A stretch of DNA of 30,827 nucleotides, taken from positions 1-30,827 of the forward strand of contig SKRP01000222.1 in the NCBI GenBank assembly GCA_007118445.1. The letters run 5' to 3'. The notes under the pieces were generated by a model. It was not told where the DNA came from, did not search any database, and saw only the letters and a list, made by a program, of their open reading frames with translations. This stretch comes from Natronohydrobacter sp. (GTDB lineage: Bacteria > Pseudomonadota > Alphaproteobacteria > Rhodobacterales > Rhodobacteraceae). Each line of letters begins with the position of its first letter. Position 1 is the stretch's first letter. A program made the position numbers and the translations under genes. Positions 8,365 through 14,830 of the stretch are shown in pieces.

Positions 8365-8404
8365 CTTCGGGTGCAACCCGGAGCCTGCATTGCAAATACA
8401 GGAC
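8350..8404 (+). repeat. 11 bp inverted repeat overlapping the terminator, with nested hairpin
   Basis: GTCCTGTATTT (8350-8360) is perfectly complementary to AAATACAGGAC (8394-8404). Inside lies a smaller hairpin, CGGGT-GCA-ACCCG (8368-8380). The left arm is also the right arm of the terminator stem at 8328-8356, so the two structures are mutually exclusive in RNA. The element ends 12 bp before the start of the next gene. Confidence 0.6.
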
Positions 8405-8416
8405 GATACCACAGAG

Positions 8417-8926
8417 ATGTCGCTGATCCGAAATATTGCGCGCAGCTATCGCGCGCCGGGTGATGTGGTTTCGGGGCTGGCCCGTGGCGATCTGCGCGAA
8501 CCGCAGGTGCTGTTTTTCGCGCTGCTGGCTTGCGGGCTGATTTTTGTCGCGCAATGGCCGGGCCTGTCGCGCGCAGCGACGCTCGACCCGTCGGTCACAT
8601 TCGAGCAACGTATGGGCGGCGCGCTTTTCGGTGTGATGTTCGTTCTGCCACTGCTGCTTTACGCTGTGGCGGCCCTGTTGCAATTCGCATTGCGGCTGCT
8701 GCGACCCGTTGCCGGGCTGCATGTGCGGCTTGCGTTTTTCTGGGCGCTGCTGGCAGTGACGCCGCTCATGCTGCTGCAGGGCGGGCTGTCGGCCATGCTG
8801 GGGCCGCTGGTGCCAATTCAGGCTTTCGGGTTTGTGGTTATGGCCGCCTTCCTCTACATATTGGTCGCGGGGTTGCGGGCGGTGATGCGCCTGACAGCGC
8901 CCGCTGGGCAGGAACGGCAAGGATGA
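8417..8926 (+). CDS. Small multi-pass membrane protein, possibly YIP1-like (first of pair)
   Basis: A 169-residue integral membrane protein with four or five predicted spans (around residues 30-47, 68-95, 105-122 and 131-155). After a short N-terminal part, MSLIRNIARSYRAPGDVVSGL, comes a pattern seen in YIP1-domain membrane proteins; the assignment rests on overall shape and is tentative. The frame is open back to a TTG at 8348, but that lies in the terminator hairpin, so the ATG at 8417 was chosen. It overlaps the following membrane-protein gene by four bases (ATGA), and that gene in turn overlaps sufS, so the three are co-translated. The role in Fe-S assembly is unknown; anchoring or a house-keeping membrane function are both possible. 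Confidence 0.75.
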   Translation: MSLIRNIARSYRAPGDVVSGLARGDLREPQVLFFALLACGLIFVAQWPGLSRAATLDPSVTFEQRMGGALFGVMFVLPLLLYAVAALLQFALRLLRPVAGLHVRLAFFWALLAVTPLMLLQGGLSAMLGPLVPIQAFGFVVMAAFLYILVAGLRAVMRLTAPAGQERQG

Positions 8927-9504
8927 ATGCGATGGAACTGAATGCCGCCACATTGACAGCCTGGGTGCGCCTGACCCTGACGCGCCCGCGCGAGGCTGCC
9001 GAGGGCCTGATCCGCCTGAATGTGCCCGATGATGCGCGCTGGTTGGGCTTTGTCATCGTTGTGGTGCTTTCGGTCATCCTGAGCCATGCATCGCTGACCC
9101 TGATGGGCGATGCCGAGTATACCGGATCGCTGCTCAGTGTGGCGATGATGCAAACGACGATCCTGCTGGCGACCGTGGTCGCCGTGCATGGGGCCGGGCG
9201 GTTATTTGGCGGGCAGGGCACATTCCCCGATGCACTGCTCTTGATGGCCTGGCTGCAATTCGTGATGCTGGTCTTTCAGGTCATCCAGACAGCCAGCCTG
9301 ATGCTGCTGCCTGCGCTGTTCGGGCTGGTCGTGGTGCTGTCGCTGGTGGTGTTTCTCTGGATGCTGACGAATTTCATCATGGCCCTGCACGGGTTCGTGT
9401 CACCGCTGAAAGTCGTGGTCGGGATCATCTTCACGGTCTTTGCGCTGTCCTTTGTTTTTGCCATCCTGCTGGCCGTTTTCGGCTTTGCTCCGGGAGTTGC
9501 GTAA
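8923..9504 (+). CDS. YIP1-like multi-pass membrane protein (second of pair)
   Basis: A 193-residue protein with about five predicted membrane spans. The N-terminal section TLTAWVRLTLTRPREAAEGLIRLNVPDDARW resembles the start of bacterial YIP1-domain proteins, where a PxxA-type motif precedes the membrane region. Function in this family is not established in bacteria. The ATG at 8923 overlaps the stop of the preceding gene (ATGA); an ATG at 8932 is also in frame. Its own stop overlaps the sufS start (TAATG). The double overlap strongly ties both membrane proteins to sufS expression, though no physical interaction can be inferred. Confidence 0.78.
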   Translation: MNAMELNAATLTAWVRLTLTRPREAAEGLIRLNVPDDARWLGFVIVVVLSVILSHASLTLMGDAEYTGSLLSVAMMQTTILLATVVAVHGAGRLFGGQGTFPDALLLMAWLQFVMLVFQVIQTASLMLLPALFGLVVVLSLVVFLWMLTNFIMALHGFVSPLKVVVGIIFTVFALSFVFAILLAVFGFAPGVA

Positions 9505-10724
9505 TGCTTGATCTCGATGTGATCCGCGCGGATTTCCCCATTCTCGCGCGACAGGTGAATGGCAAGCCGCTGGTCTATCTCGATAACGGGGCCTCGGCGC
9601 AGAAGCCGCGCGCGGTGATCGATGCTGTGACGCGCGCCTATGCCGAAGAATATTCCAATGTGCATCGGGGCCTGCATTACCTGTCCAATCTGGCGACCGA
9701 CAAATACGAGGCCGTGCGCGGCAAGCTGCAGCGCTTTCTGAATGCCGCGCATGAGGATGAGATCCTCTATACCACCGGCACGACGATGGGCATCAATCTG
9801 GTGGCCTATGGCTGGGCCATGCCGCGCTTTGAGCCGGGCGATGAAATCGTGCTGTCCATCATGGAGCATCACGCCAATATCGTGCCCTGGCATTTTCTGC
9901 GCGAGCGTCAGGGGGCTGTGCTGAAATGGGTGGATTGCGCCGCTGATGGCAGCCTGGACGCGCAGGCCGTGATCGATGCGATCGGCCCGCGCACCAGGCT
10001 GGTGGCGATCACGCATATGTCCAATGTGCTGGGCACGGTGGTCGATGTGGCCGCGATCTGTGCGGCCGCGCGTGAAAAGGGCGTGGCGGTGATGGTGGAC
10101 GGGTCGCAGGCGGCTGTGCATATGCCGGTCGACATGCAGGCCATCGGCTGCGATTTCTACGCTGTGACCGGGCACAAGCTTTATGGCCCCTCGGCTTCGG
10201 GGGCGATCTATATCCGCCGCGACCGGCAGGCCGAGATGCGCCCCTTCATGGGCGGGGGCGACATGATCCGCGAGGTCACGCGCGACACTGTGACCTATAA
10301 CGATCCGCCGCATAAGTTCGAGGCCGGCACACCGGGGATCGTCCAGCAGATCGGGCTGGGTGTGGCGATCGATTACATGATGGATATCGGCATGGACAGG
10401 ATCGCCGCCCATGAGGCTGATCTGCGCGACTATGCGGCCTCACGGCTGGCCGGGCTGAACTGGCTGAATGTGCAAGGATCAGCACCAGGCAAGGGCGCGA
10501 TCTTCAGTTTCACGCTGGAAGGGGCGGCCCATGCGCATGACATCTCGACCGTGCTCGACAAGAAGGGCATTGCCGTGCGCGCAGGCCAGCACTGCGCCAA
10601 TCCGCTGATGGATCATCTGGGCGTTTCCGCCACCTGCCGCGCGTCATTCGCGATGTATAATACGCACGCGGAAGTGGATGCGCTGATCGAGGCGCTGGAA
10701 CTCTGTCACGATCTTTTTGCCTGA
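9504..10724 (+). CDS. sufS: Group II cysteine desulfurase SufS
   Basis: A 406-residue PLP-dependent cysteine desulfurase that supplies persulfide sulfur to the SufBCD scaffold. Visible are PLVYLDNGASAQKP, MEHHANIVPW, the PLP lysine in VTGHKLYGPSASG, FEAGTP and the catalytic cysteine in RAGQHCANPLM. The GQHC loop is the group II type, which normally needs SufE or SufU to accept the sulfur; no such partner gene is in the window, although a NifU/IscU-like gene lies at 24445. One oddity: the usual GTTE/GSTE motif reads GTTMGIN, so a conserved acidic residue is Met. The start overlaps the stop of the preceding gene. No sufA or sufT follows; a terminator-like hairpin does. Confidence 0.96.
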   Translation: MLDLDVIRADFPILARQVNGKPLVYLDNGASAQKPRAVIDAVTRAYAEEYSNVHRGLHYLSNLATDKYEAVRGKLQRFLNAAHEDEILYTTGTTMGINLVAYGWAMPRFEPGDEIVLSIMEHHANIVPWHFLRERQGAVLKWVDCAADGSLDAQAVIDAIGPRTRLVAITHMSNVLGTVVDVAAICAAAREKGVAVMVDGSQAAVHMPVDMQAIGCDFYAVTGHKLYGPSASGAIYIRRDRQAEMRPFMGGGDMIREVTRDTVTYNDPPHKFEAGTPGIVQQIGLGVAIDYMMDIGMDRIAAHEADLRDYAASRLAGLNWLNVQGSAPGKGAIFSFTLEGAAHAHDISTVLDKKGIAVRAGQHCANPLMDHLGVSATCRASFAMYNTHAEVDALIEALELCHDLFA

Positions 10725-10746
10725 GAACGGCGATTGTGGTCCGGGG

Positions 10747-10778
10747 ACAGGCAGGGAACGCTGCCCGCGCTGTTTTTT
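10747..10778 (+). terminator. Probable terminator of the isc-suf operon
   Basis: An imperfect stem pairs ACAG (10747-10750) with CTGT and GGCAG (10750-10754) with CTGCC (10761-10765), followed by six T residues at 10773-10778. It begins 22 bp after the sufS stop. The stem is interrupted, so strength is uncertain. Confidence 0.45.
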
Positions 10779-11378
10779 GCGGATCAGCAGGTCCTTCCGG
10801 CTGGCAGGAAGCGGAATGCCCGCGGCAGGTCGATTCGCGGACAGGAAAGCCCCATCAGGGGCCGCATGACCGCTTTGCCGCTACAGATCGATCAATTCGA
10901 GCAGCGTCTCTTCGCTGACCTCGAGCGCTATCGCAGGCACGGTCACATAGCGTCGGGTGACATTGGCCGCGGGCAGGCGCGACCGCACGGATCGTTGGGC
11001 AGAGTCAACGCCGGCGGGGGCGACTCGGGCCCTGTTGTCCCCAGAGCAGGCAGCGCATGCGCAGCGCGAAGCAAGCCGAAGAATACTGCGGTAACAAAAA
11101 TGCTGTAAAACACGGATGCGACCGCATGCCGGAAACAGACGCCTGGACGATGCATGGCCGTTCACATCAATAATGTGTTTGGTTGATCGGGCTTGACACC
11201 CGCGCTTTTTTCCGTGCGCTTGTTTTACGATTCGTCTGAAGTGCTTCACGCTGCCCTTTTGGCACTGTGAGACAAGATCAGATCGGATTTAGGGGGTTCC
11301 TCATCTTGCGTAAGCTCTGGTTTTGGATAATAAGAAGCCAGCGGCGCATATGCCGGATCAGACCCGTCGCAGTGACAG
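10779..11378. other. 600 bp gap between sufS and tRNA-Arg
   Basis: No confident protein gene is present. Open frames on the plus strand here have poor, arginine-rich, low-complexity translations. On the minus strand 10881-11155 may hold a frameshifted small exported protein (listed separately). A GCCCC-ATCA-GGGGC hairpin is at 10849-10862. A TTGACA hexamer at 11193-11198 has no convincing -10. GATAAT at 11326-11331 is a possible -10 for the tRNA, with only a weak -35. Confidence 0.5.
10881..11155 (-). pseudogene. Possible frameshifted gene for a small exported protein
   Basis: On the minus strand one frame (11155 to 10943) gives a signal-peptide-like stretch, FYSIFVTAVFFGLLRAAHA, followed by a proline-rich mature part. 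The neighbouring frame, ending at the TAG at 10881, gives a protein-like tail, AANVTRRYVTVPAIALEV and then SEETLLELIDL, with good third-position GC. Neither frame alone looks like a whole gene; joined near 10980-11000 they would encode about 90 residues. This could be a decayed gene, a sequencing error or chance. No family was recognised. It is convergent with sufS. Confidence is low. Confidence 0.22.
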
Positions 11379-11455
11379 GCACCCATAGCTCAGCTGGATA
11401 GAGCGCTGCCCTCCGAAGGCAGAGGTCAGAGGTTCGAATCCTCTTGGGTGCGCCA
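11379..11455 (+). tRNA. tRNA-Arg (anticodon CCG)
   Basis: A complete 77-nt cloverleaf with encoded CCA. The acceptor stem pairs GCACCCA (11379-11385) with TGGGTGC (11445-11451), the D arm contains AGCTCAGCTGGATAGAGC, the anticodon stem CTGCC/GGCAG encloses the loop CTCCGAA with anticodon CCG at 11413-11415, and the T arm carries GGTTCGAATCC. It reads the CGG codon, which is common in a GC-rich genome. No integrase or mobile element is adjacent, so the 3' end shows no sign of use as an attachment site. Confidence 0.97.
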
Positions 11456-11499
11456 CTTGCCATGTTGAATGTTGATGTAAAGTCAGCCCATAATGGCGA

Positions 11500-11537
11500 G
11501 CGCGACAGATTGCGAAATCTGGCGCGCGCAAGCTTTT
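11500..11537 (+). terminator. Hairpin downstream of tRNA-Arg
   Basis: GCGCG-A-CAGATT (11500-11511) pairs with AATCTG-G-CGCGC (11516-11527) around a GCGA tetraloop, with one mismatch, and is followed at a short distance by AGCTTTT. It is likely the terminator or 3' processing structure for the tRNA transcript; the T tract is short and offset. Confidence 0.45.
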
Positions 11538-11592
11538 CATGATGGCAGTCATACGGCACCAACCTGGTCCGACCTGTCAAGCGCGTAGCTGC

Positions 11593-12525
11593 TCAGCCCT
11601 CCGACAGGTGCTTCTCTGCCTTGCGCAGTTGTTTGCGCAGACCAGAGCTGTTGCGCAGGGCCAGCGCATGTTTGGCGGCTGTGACCGTCAGGGCCGCATG
11701 ATTGGCCTTGGCAGCAACCCGTTTGACCAGCATTTTCAGATAGACCGGGTCCTCGCGACGTTTGCGCATCATGTCATGGAAGCGCGCAGGGGTCATGCGC
11801 CCCCGCATCGTGGTTTCGATCAGCATATCCAGCGTGCCGATCCGGTTCAGCGCCCGCGCTGTATCCAGGCCCAACGGAGGGCAGCGCAACATGGTCACGA
11901 AAGGGCGCCGGAACAGCGTGGCATGCATGGAATCGGTCCGGTTGGCCGGATCATGGACCACAAAGATCGCCCGCGCGCCTTCGATCATCGCGGGCGCAAA
12001 GCCGAAGCGGCTGCGGAAATCCAGTCTGCGCTGTTCCAGAAAGCGCCTTTCCCAGGGGGCGATTTCGGGGTCGAGCGTGGCATGCGGCGCCACTGCCAGG
12101 ACTGTGGCACCCGGTGCGGCCAGACTGAAGGCACAGGCCGCGTAGCCTCCCATACCCGCGCCATAGAACAGGACACGCGAGAAACTGTCGAAAAAACCGG
12201 CATCGACCTGGCTGTCAAAGAAATCCAGTATTTCGCTGTCGCGATACCAGCGCGGCGCGCGTGCAATCATCACCAGCGACGACCAGCCATGCCGCGCGGC
12301 GATGCCCAGCCCCAGCGGGCGGTGATCGTCCTGTTGCTCGCGGATCTTGTCGATGGATTCAAAACTGACAAGCAGAGTATCCGACCCATCCGCAAAGAAC
12401 GCCGCATGATGCGCGCCCAGCGGCATGAAGGCCCCGCAATCATCGGCAAGCTCATCCAGACGCGCCAGCCATTCGGCATCGGTCCGGGCTGTGGCAAGAT
12501 CAATACTGTCGAGCGCATCTCGCAT
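11593..12525 (-). CDS. Uncharacterised alpha/beta-hydrolase-like protein
   Basis: A 310-residue cytoplasmic protein without a signal peptide. Its centre, FSRVLFYGAGMGGYAACAFS, looks like the strand-elbow-helix of an alpha/beta hydrolase, but the nucleophile position is Gly (GAGMGG) rather than Ser, so classical hydrolase activity is unlikely. It is followed by PGATVLAVAPHATLDP and a basic C-terminal tail (RKQLRKAEKH). I recall similar proteins as widespread in Rhodobacteraceae and sometimes labelled phosphoadenosine phosphosulfate reductase without clear support; none of that enzyme's motifs is visible. The gene stands alone, convergent with tRNA-Arg, with a possible CtrA site and three GANTC sites upstream. 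The gene is real; function unknown. Confidence 0.8.
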   Translation of the reverse strand: MRDALDSIDLATARTDAEWLARLDELADDCGAFMPLGAHHAAFFADGSDTLLVSFESIDKIREQQDDHRPLGLGIAARHGWSSLVMIARAPRWYRDSEILDFFDSQVDAGFFDSFSRVLFYGAGMGGYAACAFSLAAPGATVLAVAPHATLDPEIAPWERRFLEQRRLDFRSRFGFAPAMIEGARAIFVVHDPANRTDSMHATLFRRPFVTMLRCPPLGLDTARALNRIGTLDMLIETTMRGRMTPARFHDMMRKRREDPVYLKMLVKRVAAKANHAALTVTAAKHALALRNSSGLRKQLRKAEKHLSEG

Positions 12526-12559
12526 GGTCGGTTCCGGCTTTCAGACAAAATTTAACAGT

Positions 12560-12585
12560 TTTACCATAAATTAACCTATCGATTC
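12560..12585 (-). promoter_or_regulatory. CtrA-like site with adjacent GANTC
   Basis: TTTA-N7-TTAAC at 12560-12575 differs by one base from the CtrA consensus TTAA-N7-TTAAC, and lies 35-50 bp before the start codon of the 310-residue gene. GANTC methylation motifs follow at 12581 (GATTC), 12592 (GAATC) and 12644 (GATTC). CtrA itself is encoded at 16482. The surrounding AT-rich sequence could produce such a match by chance. Confidence 0.35.
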
Positions 12586-12736
12586 GCAGTGGAATCACAA
12601 GTCTCGCGCCGCGCAACGACATGGCGAGCGCGTCGCGCAGTGCGATTCTTTCGGGGATTGTTTCTGCGCGCAGGCCAATGCCGACTATTCAGCGACACTA
12701 TAATCGGCCCGGAACATGTCGAAAACACTGTATGAT

Positions 12737-12750
12737 TTGATCCGGATCAA
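12737..12750 (+). promoter_or_regulatory. FNR/FnrL box with class II promoter geometry
   Basis: TTGAT-CCGG-ATCAA is a perfect match to the FNR consensus TTGAT-N4-ATCAA. A -10-like TATCTT lies at 12772-12777. If the start is near 12785 the box is centred at -41.5, the standard position for FNR activation. No protein gene lies on the plus strand between here and the terminator at 12868, so the likely product is an RNA. Confidence 0.65.
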
Positions 12751-12784
12751 AGTGCCGCCTCAGATATATGTTATCTTCGGGCAT

Positions 12785-12895
12785 GCTGATTTCCCGCGGC
12801 GCGGCGTTTTCCCTGCGCAACAGGAACCAGGCATTCCTCCCTGTCCCGTTTTGACGGGCCGACTTTGCCACCCCTTCGCGGGGTGGTTCTTTTTT
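12785..12895 (+). ncRNA. Candidate FNR-activated small RNA, about 110 nt
   Basis: A transcript unit is defined by an FNR box and -10 upstream and a strong intrinsic terminator at 12868-12895, with no convincing protein gene between. The predicted RNA has a hairpin AGGAA-CCAGGCA-TTCCT (12822-12838), a second hairpin CCCGT-TTTG-ACGGG (12845-12858) and the terminator stem. A single-stranded-prone CCTCC at 12836-12840 could pair with Shine-Dalgarno sequences of target mRNAs. The layout and size resemble E. coli FnrS, an FNR-induced small RNA, but no sequence relation is claimed. Alternatively, an ATG at 12783 could start a leaderless 23-residue peptide (MLISRGAAFSLRN...) if transcription begins there. 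Both neighbours are on the minus strand, so this unit is not a leader of either. Confidence 0.5.
12868..12895 (+). terminator. Intrinsic terminator of the candidate small RNA
   Basis: CCACCCC (12868-12874) pairs perfectly with GGGGTGG (12880-12886) around a TTCGC loop, followed by TTC and six T residues (12890-12895). The T tract is on the plus strand only, so it ends plus-strand transcription; rsmA on the minus strand ends 25 bp away, convergently. Confidence 0.85.
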
Positions 12896-12919
12896 CAGGG
12901 TGACTGCGCTGTCCGATCA

Positions 12920-13777
12920 TCACTCAGCACCCGCGCTGGAACCTGACCCTGCAAGGGCACGGGCCAGGCGACACCAATCCTCCAGCCCCACTTCCTCGGC
13001 CCGCGCAGTCGGTGCAATCCCGCTCTCGCGCAGCATGGTCTCGATTTGCGGATGCTGGCCTTTCAGCGCGGCGCGCAGCATCTTGCGCCGCTGGTTGAAC
13101 CCGGCCGCCACCAACCGCTCCAGCACACGCGCATCCGCAGGAAAACGCGGGGTTTCCAGCCGTGTGACATATACCACGCTTGAGCTGACCTTGGGCGGGG
13201 GCGTGAAAGCCTCGGGCGGCAGATGCAGCGCAATGCGCGCCTCGGCGCGCCATTGCACCATCAGCGCCAGCCGCCCGTAAGCTTTGGACCCCGGTTTTGC
13301 CACGATCCGTTCCGCCACTTCACGCTGAAACATCAGGGTCAGACTGTCCCAATAGGGCGGCCAGTGATCCGGCGTCATCCAGCGGATCAGAAGTTCGGTG
13401 CCGACATTATAGGGCAGATTGGCCACGACCTTGATCGGCGGGGTCAGATGCGCCAGCGCATCCACGGCCAGCGCATCCCCCTCGATCACCTGCAACCGCC
13501 CCGGATAAGCGTCGGCGATCTCGGCCAGCGCCGGCAGACAGCGCGCATCCTTCTCGATGGCCAGCACCTTGCGCGCGCCCTCGGCCAGCAGCCCCCGCGT
13601 CAGCCCACCCGGACCCGGTCCCACTTCCAGCACATCTGCGCCCGACAGATCACCTGCCACCCGCGCAATCCGCGCCGTCAGGTTCAGATCCAGCAGGAAA
13701 TTCTGCCCGAAACTCTTTTTCGCGCGCAGATCATGGGCGCGGATCACTGCGCGCAAGGGGGGCAGGTCATCGATCAT
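12920..13777 (-). CDS. rsmA: 16S rRNA (adenine-N6,N6)-dimethyltransferase RsmA/KsgA
   Basis: A 285-residue SAM-dependent methyltransferase that dimethylates A1518 and A1519 in the 3' hairpin of 16S rRNA late in 30S assembly. Visible are KKSFGQNFLLD, the SAM loop EVGPGPGGLTRGLL, the catalytic NLPYNVGTELL motif (NLPY) and the C-terminal FNQRRKMLRAALKG. The length fits the family (270-290). Its ATG overlaps the pdxA stop (CAT 13775-13777, TCA 13774-13776), so translation is coupled to pdxA; this pdxA-rsmA pairing is common in proteobacteria. Loss of RsmA gives kasugamycin resistance in other bacteria. Confidence 0.97.
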   Translation of the reverse strand: MIDDLPPLRAVIRAHDLRAKKSFGQNFLLDLNLTARIARVAGDLSGADVLEVGPGPGGLTRGLLAEGARKVLAIEKDARCLPALAEIADAYPGRLQVIEGDALAVDALAHLTPPIKVVANLPYNVGTELLIRWMTPDHWPPYWDSLTLMFQREVAERIVAKPGSKAYGRLALMVQWRAEARIALHLPPEAFTPPPKVSSSVVYVTRLETPRFPADARVLERLVAAGFNQRRKMLRAALKGQHPQIETMLRESGIAPTARAEEVGLEDWCRLARALAGSGSSAGAE

Positions 13778-14739
13778 CCGCGGCGCTCCGCCATCTGCGC
13801 GGCCATTCGCAACGCCGCCACCAGCGATGTCGGATCCGCCACGCCTTGCCCGGCAATCCCATATGCCGTGCCGTGATCCGGCGAGGTCCGAATGAAAGGC
13901 AGCCCCAGCGTCACATTCACCCCGCCTGCGAAATCGATCGTCTTGATCGGGATCAAGGCCTGGTCGTGATACATGCAGACCGCCACATCATAGCCCGCCC
14001 GCGCGCCTGCATGAAACATCGTGTCTGCGGGCAGGGGGCCGTCAATCGCCCAGCCCTCGCCGCGCAACCGCTCCAGCACCGGCGTGATCACCTCGATCTC
14101 CTCGCGCCCCATAACGCCCGCCTCGCCTGCATGCGGGTTCAGCCCGGCCACAGCGATGCGCGGCACCGCAATCCCGAAATCCCGCATCAGTCCCGACCGC
14201 GTGATCCGCAAGCATTGTTCCAGCCCCTCGGACGTCAGCGCGCCCGGTACCTCCGAGAGCGGAATATGGATCGTCGCAGGCACCACGCGCACCCCTTCGC
14301 AGGCCAGCATCATCACCACGGGCACCCCGCCTGCCAGATCGGCCAGATATTCCGTATGTCCCGGAAAGCCGAACCCCGCACCTGATTTCAACGCGGCCTT
14401 GTTGATCGGGCAGGTCACGATGCCCGACGCCGCCCCGTCCTGCACCAGCCCCACCGCGCGCGCGATCACCGCGACAATCGCGCCCGCATTGGCCGCATCC
14501 GGTGCCCCTGGCACTGCCCGCGCCGGAAAGTCATGGCGCAACACTGCAAGCACCCCGCAGGCGGCCTCCAGCGCGTCTGCGACGCTCTCCACTTCAACCC
14601 AGTCCGCCCGCTCTGGCAAATGCTGCGGATCACCCAGCCAGACGAAAGGCACGGATCCCTTCACCAGCCCCCGCGCCTTGACGGCAAGTTCCGGCCCAAT
14701 CCCCGAAGGATCGCCGCATGTCATGATCAGTGGCCGCAT
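13774..14739 (-). CDS. pdxA: 4-hydroxythreonine-4-phosphate dehydrogenase PdxA
   Basis: A 321-residue NAD-dependent dehydrogenase of the DXP-dependent pyridoxal phosphate route; its product is used by PdxJ. Visible are the N-terminal TCGDPSGIGPELAVKA, the metal-binding histidines in FPGHTEYLA and MYHDQALIPIK, and GLNPHAGE and HGTAYGIAG-type loops. The frame is open 52 codons further upstream, but that stretch covers a repeat motif and hairpins; ATG 14739, with a G-rich tract just upstream, begins the conserved MRPLIMTCGDPSG. An in-frame ATG two codons earlier (14745) is the alternative. PLP made by this pathway is the cofactor of both cysteine desulfurases in the window. It is coupled to rsmA. 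Confidence 0.96.
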   Translation of the reverse strand: MRPLIMTCGDPSGIGPELAVKARGLVKGSVPFVWLGDPQHLPERADWVEVESVADALEAACGVLAVLRHDFPARAVPGAPDAANAGAIVAVIARAVGLVQDGAASGIVTCPINKAALKSGAGFGFPGHTEYLADLAGGVPVVMMLACEGVRVVPATIHIPLSEVPGALTSEGLEQCLRITRSGLMRDFGIAVPRIAVAGLNPHAGEAGVMGREEIEVITPVLERLRGEGWAIDGPLPADTMFHAGARAGYDVAVCMYHDQALIPIKTIDFAGGVNVTLGLPFIRTSPDHGTAYGIAGQGVADPTSLVAALRMAAQMAERRG

Positions 14740-14757
14740 AAACATGCCCCCCCAAGG

Positions 14758-14781
14758 GCTTTCATCTTGCCCCAAATACTC
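14758..14781 (-). repeat. Intergenic repeat motif, copy 2 (upstream of pdxA)
   Basis: On the minus strand the sequence starts GAGTATTTGGGG and ends CAAGATGAAAGC, matching 22 of 24 bases of the copy at 3396-3419. It lies 12-18 bp before the pdxA start codon. The ATG inside the motif is out of frame with pdxA, so the motif is not coding here. Confidence 0.6.
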
Positions 14782-14792
14782 CGGGGGGTGAA

Positions 14793-14827
14793 TTGGCCGC
14801 AAGGCCAAGAGGGGGGCAGCGCCCCCC
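14793..14827 (-). repeat. Two GC-rich hairpins after mnmA
   Basis: TTGGCC-GCAA-GGCCAA (14793-14808) and GGGGGGC-AGC-GCCCCCC (14811-14827) lie directly after the mnmA stop and before the repeat motif at 14758. The pair may act as a terminator or mRNA-stabilising structure for mnmA, although no T tract follows on the minus strand. I recall a similar hairpin-plus-GAGTATTT arrangement between genes in Rhodobacteraceae. Confidence 0.5.
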
Positions 14828-14830
14828 CTT

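Noticed and set aside
10734..11108. A 124-codon plus-strand frame after sufS
   Set aside because: It covers the probable operon terminator and has a low-complexity Arg/Gly-rich translation; not gene-like.
11278..11580. A minus-strand frame across the tRNA giving RIRTSDLCLRRAALYPAELW
   Set aside because: This is the well-known spurious translation of the antisense of a tRNA gene, not a protein.
11379..11592. tRNA-Arg as an integration site for a mobile element
   Set aside because: No integrase, direct repeat of the tRNA 3' end or change in composition is seen downstream.
12716..12946. A 76-codon plus-strand frame starting MSKTLYDLIRIK
   Set aside because: It runs through the FNR box, the -10 and the whole terminator hairpin with T tract, has no ribosome site, and its translation resembles no protein.
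13943..13956. A second perfect FNR box, TTGAT-CGGG-ATCAA
   Set aside because: It lies inside pdxA and encodes the conserved LIPIK segment; the codons explain the match and no promoter elements or terminator accompany it.
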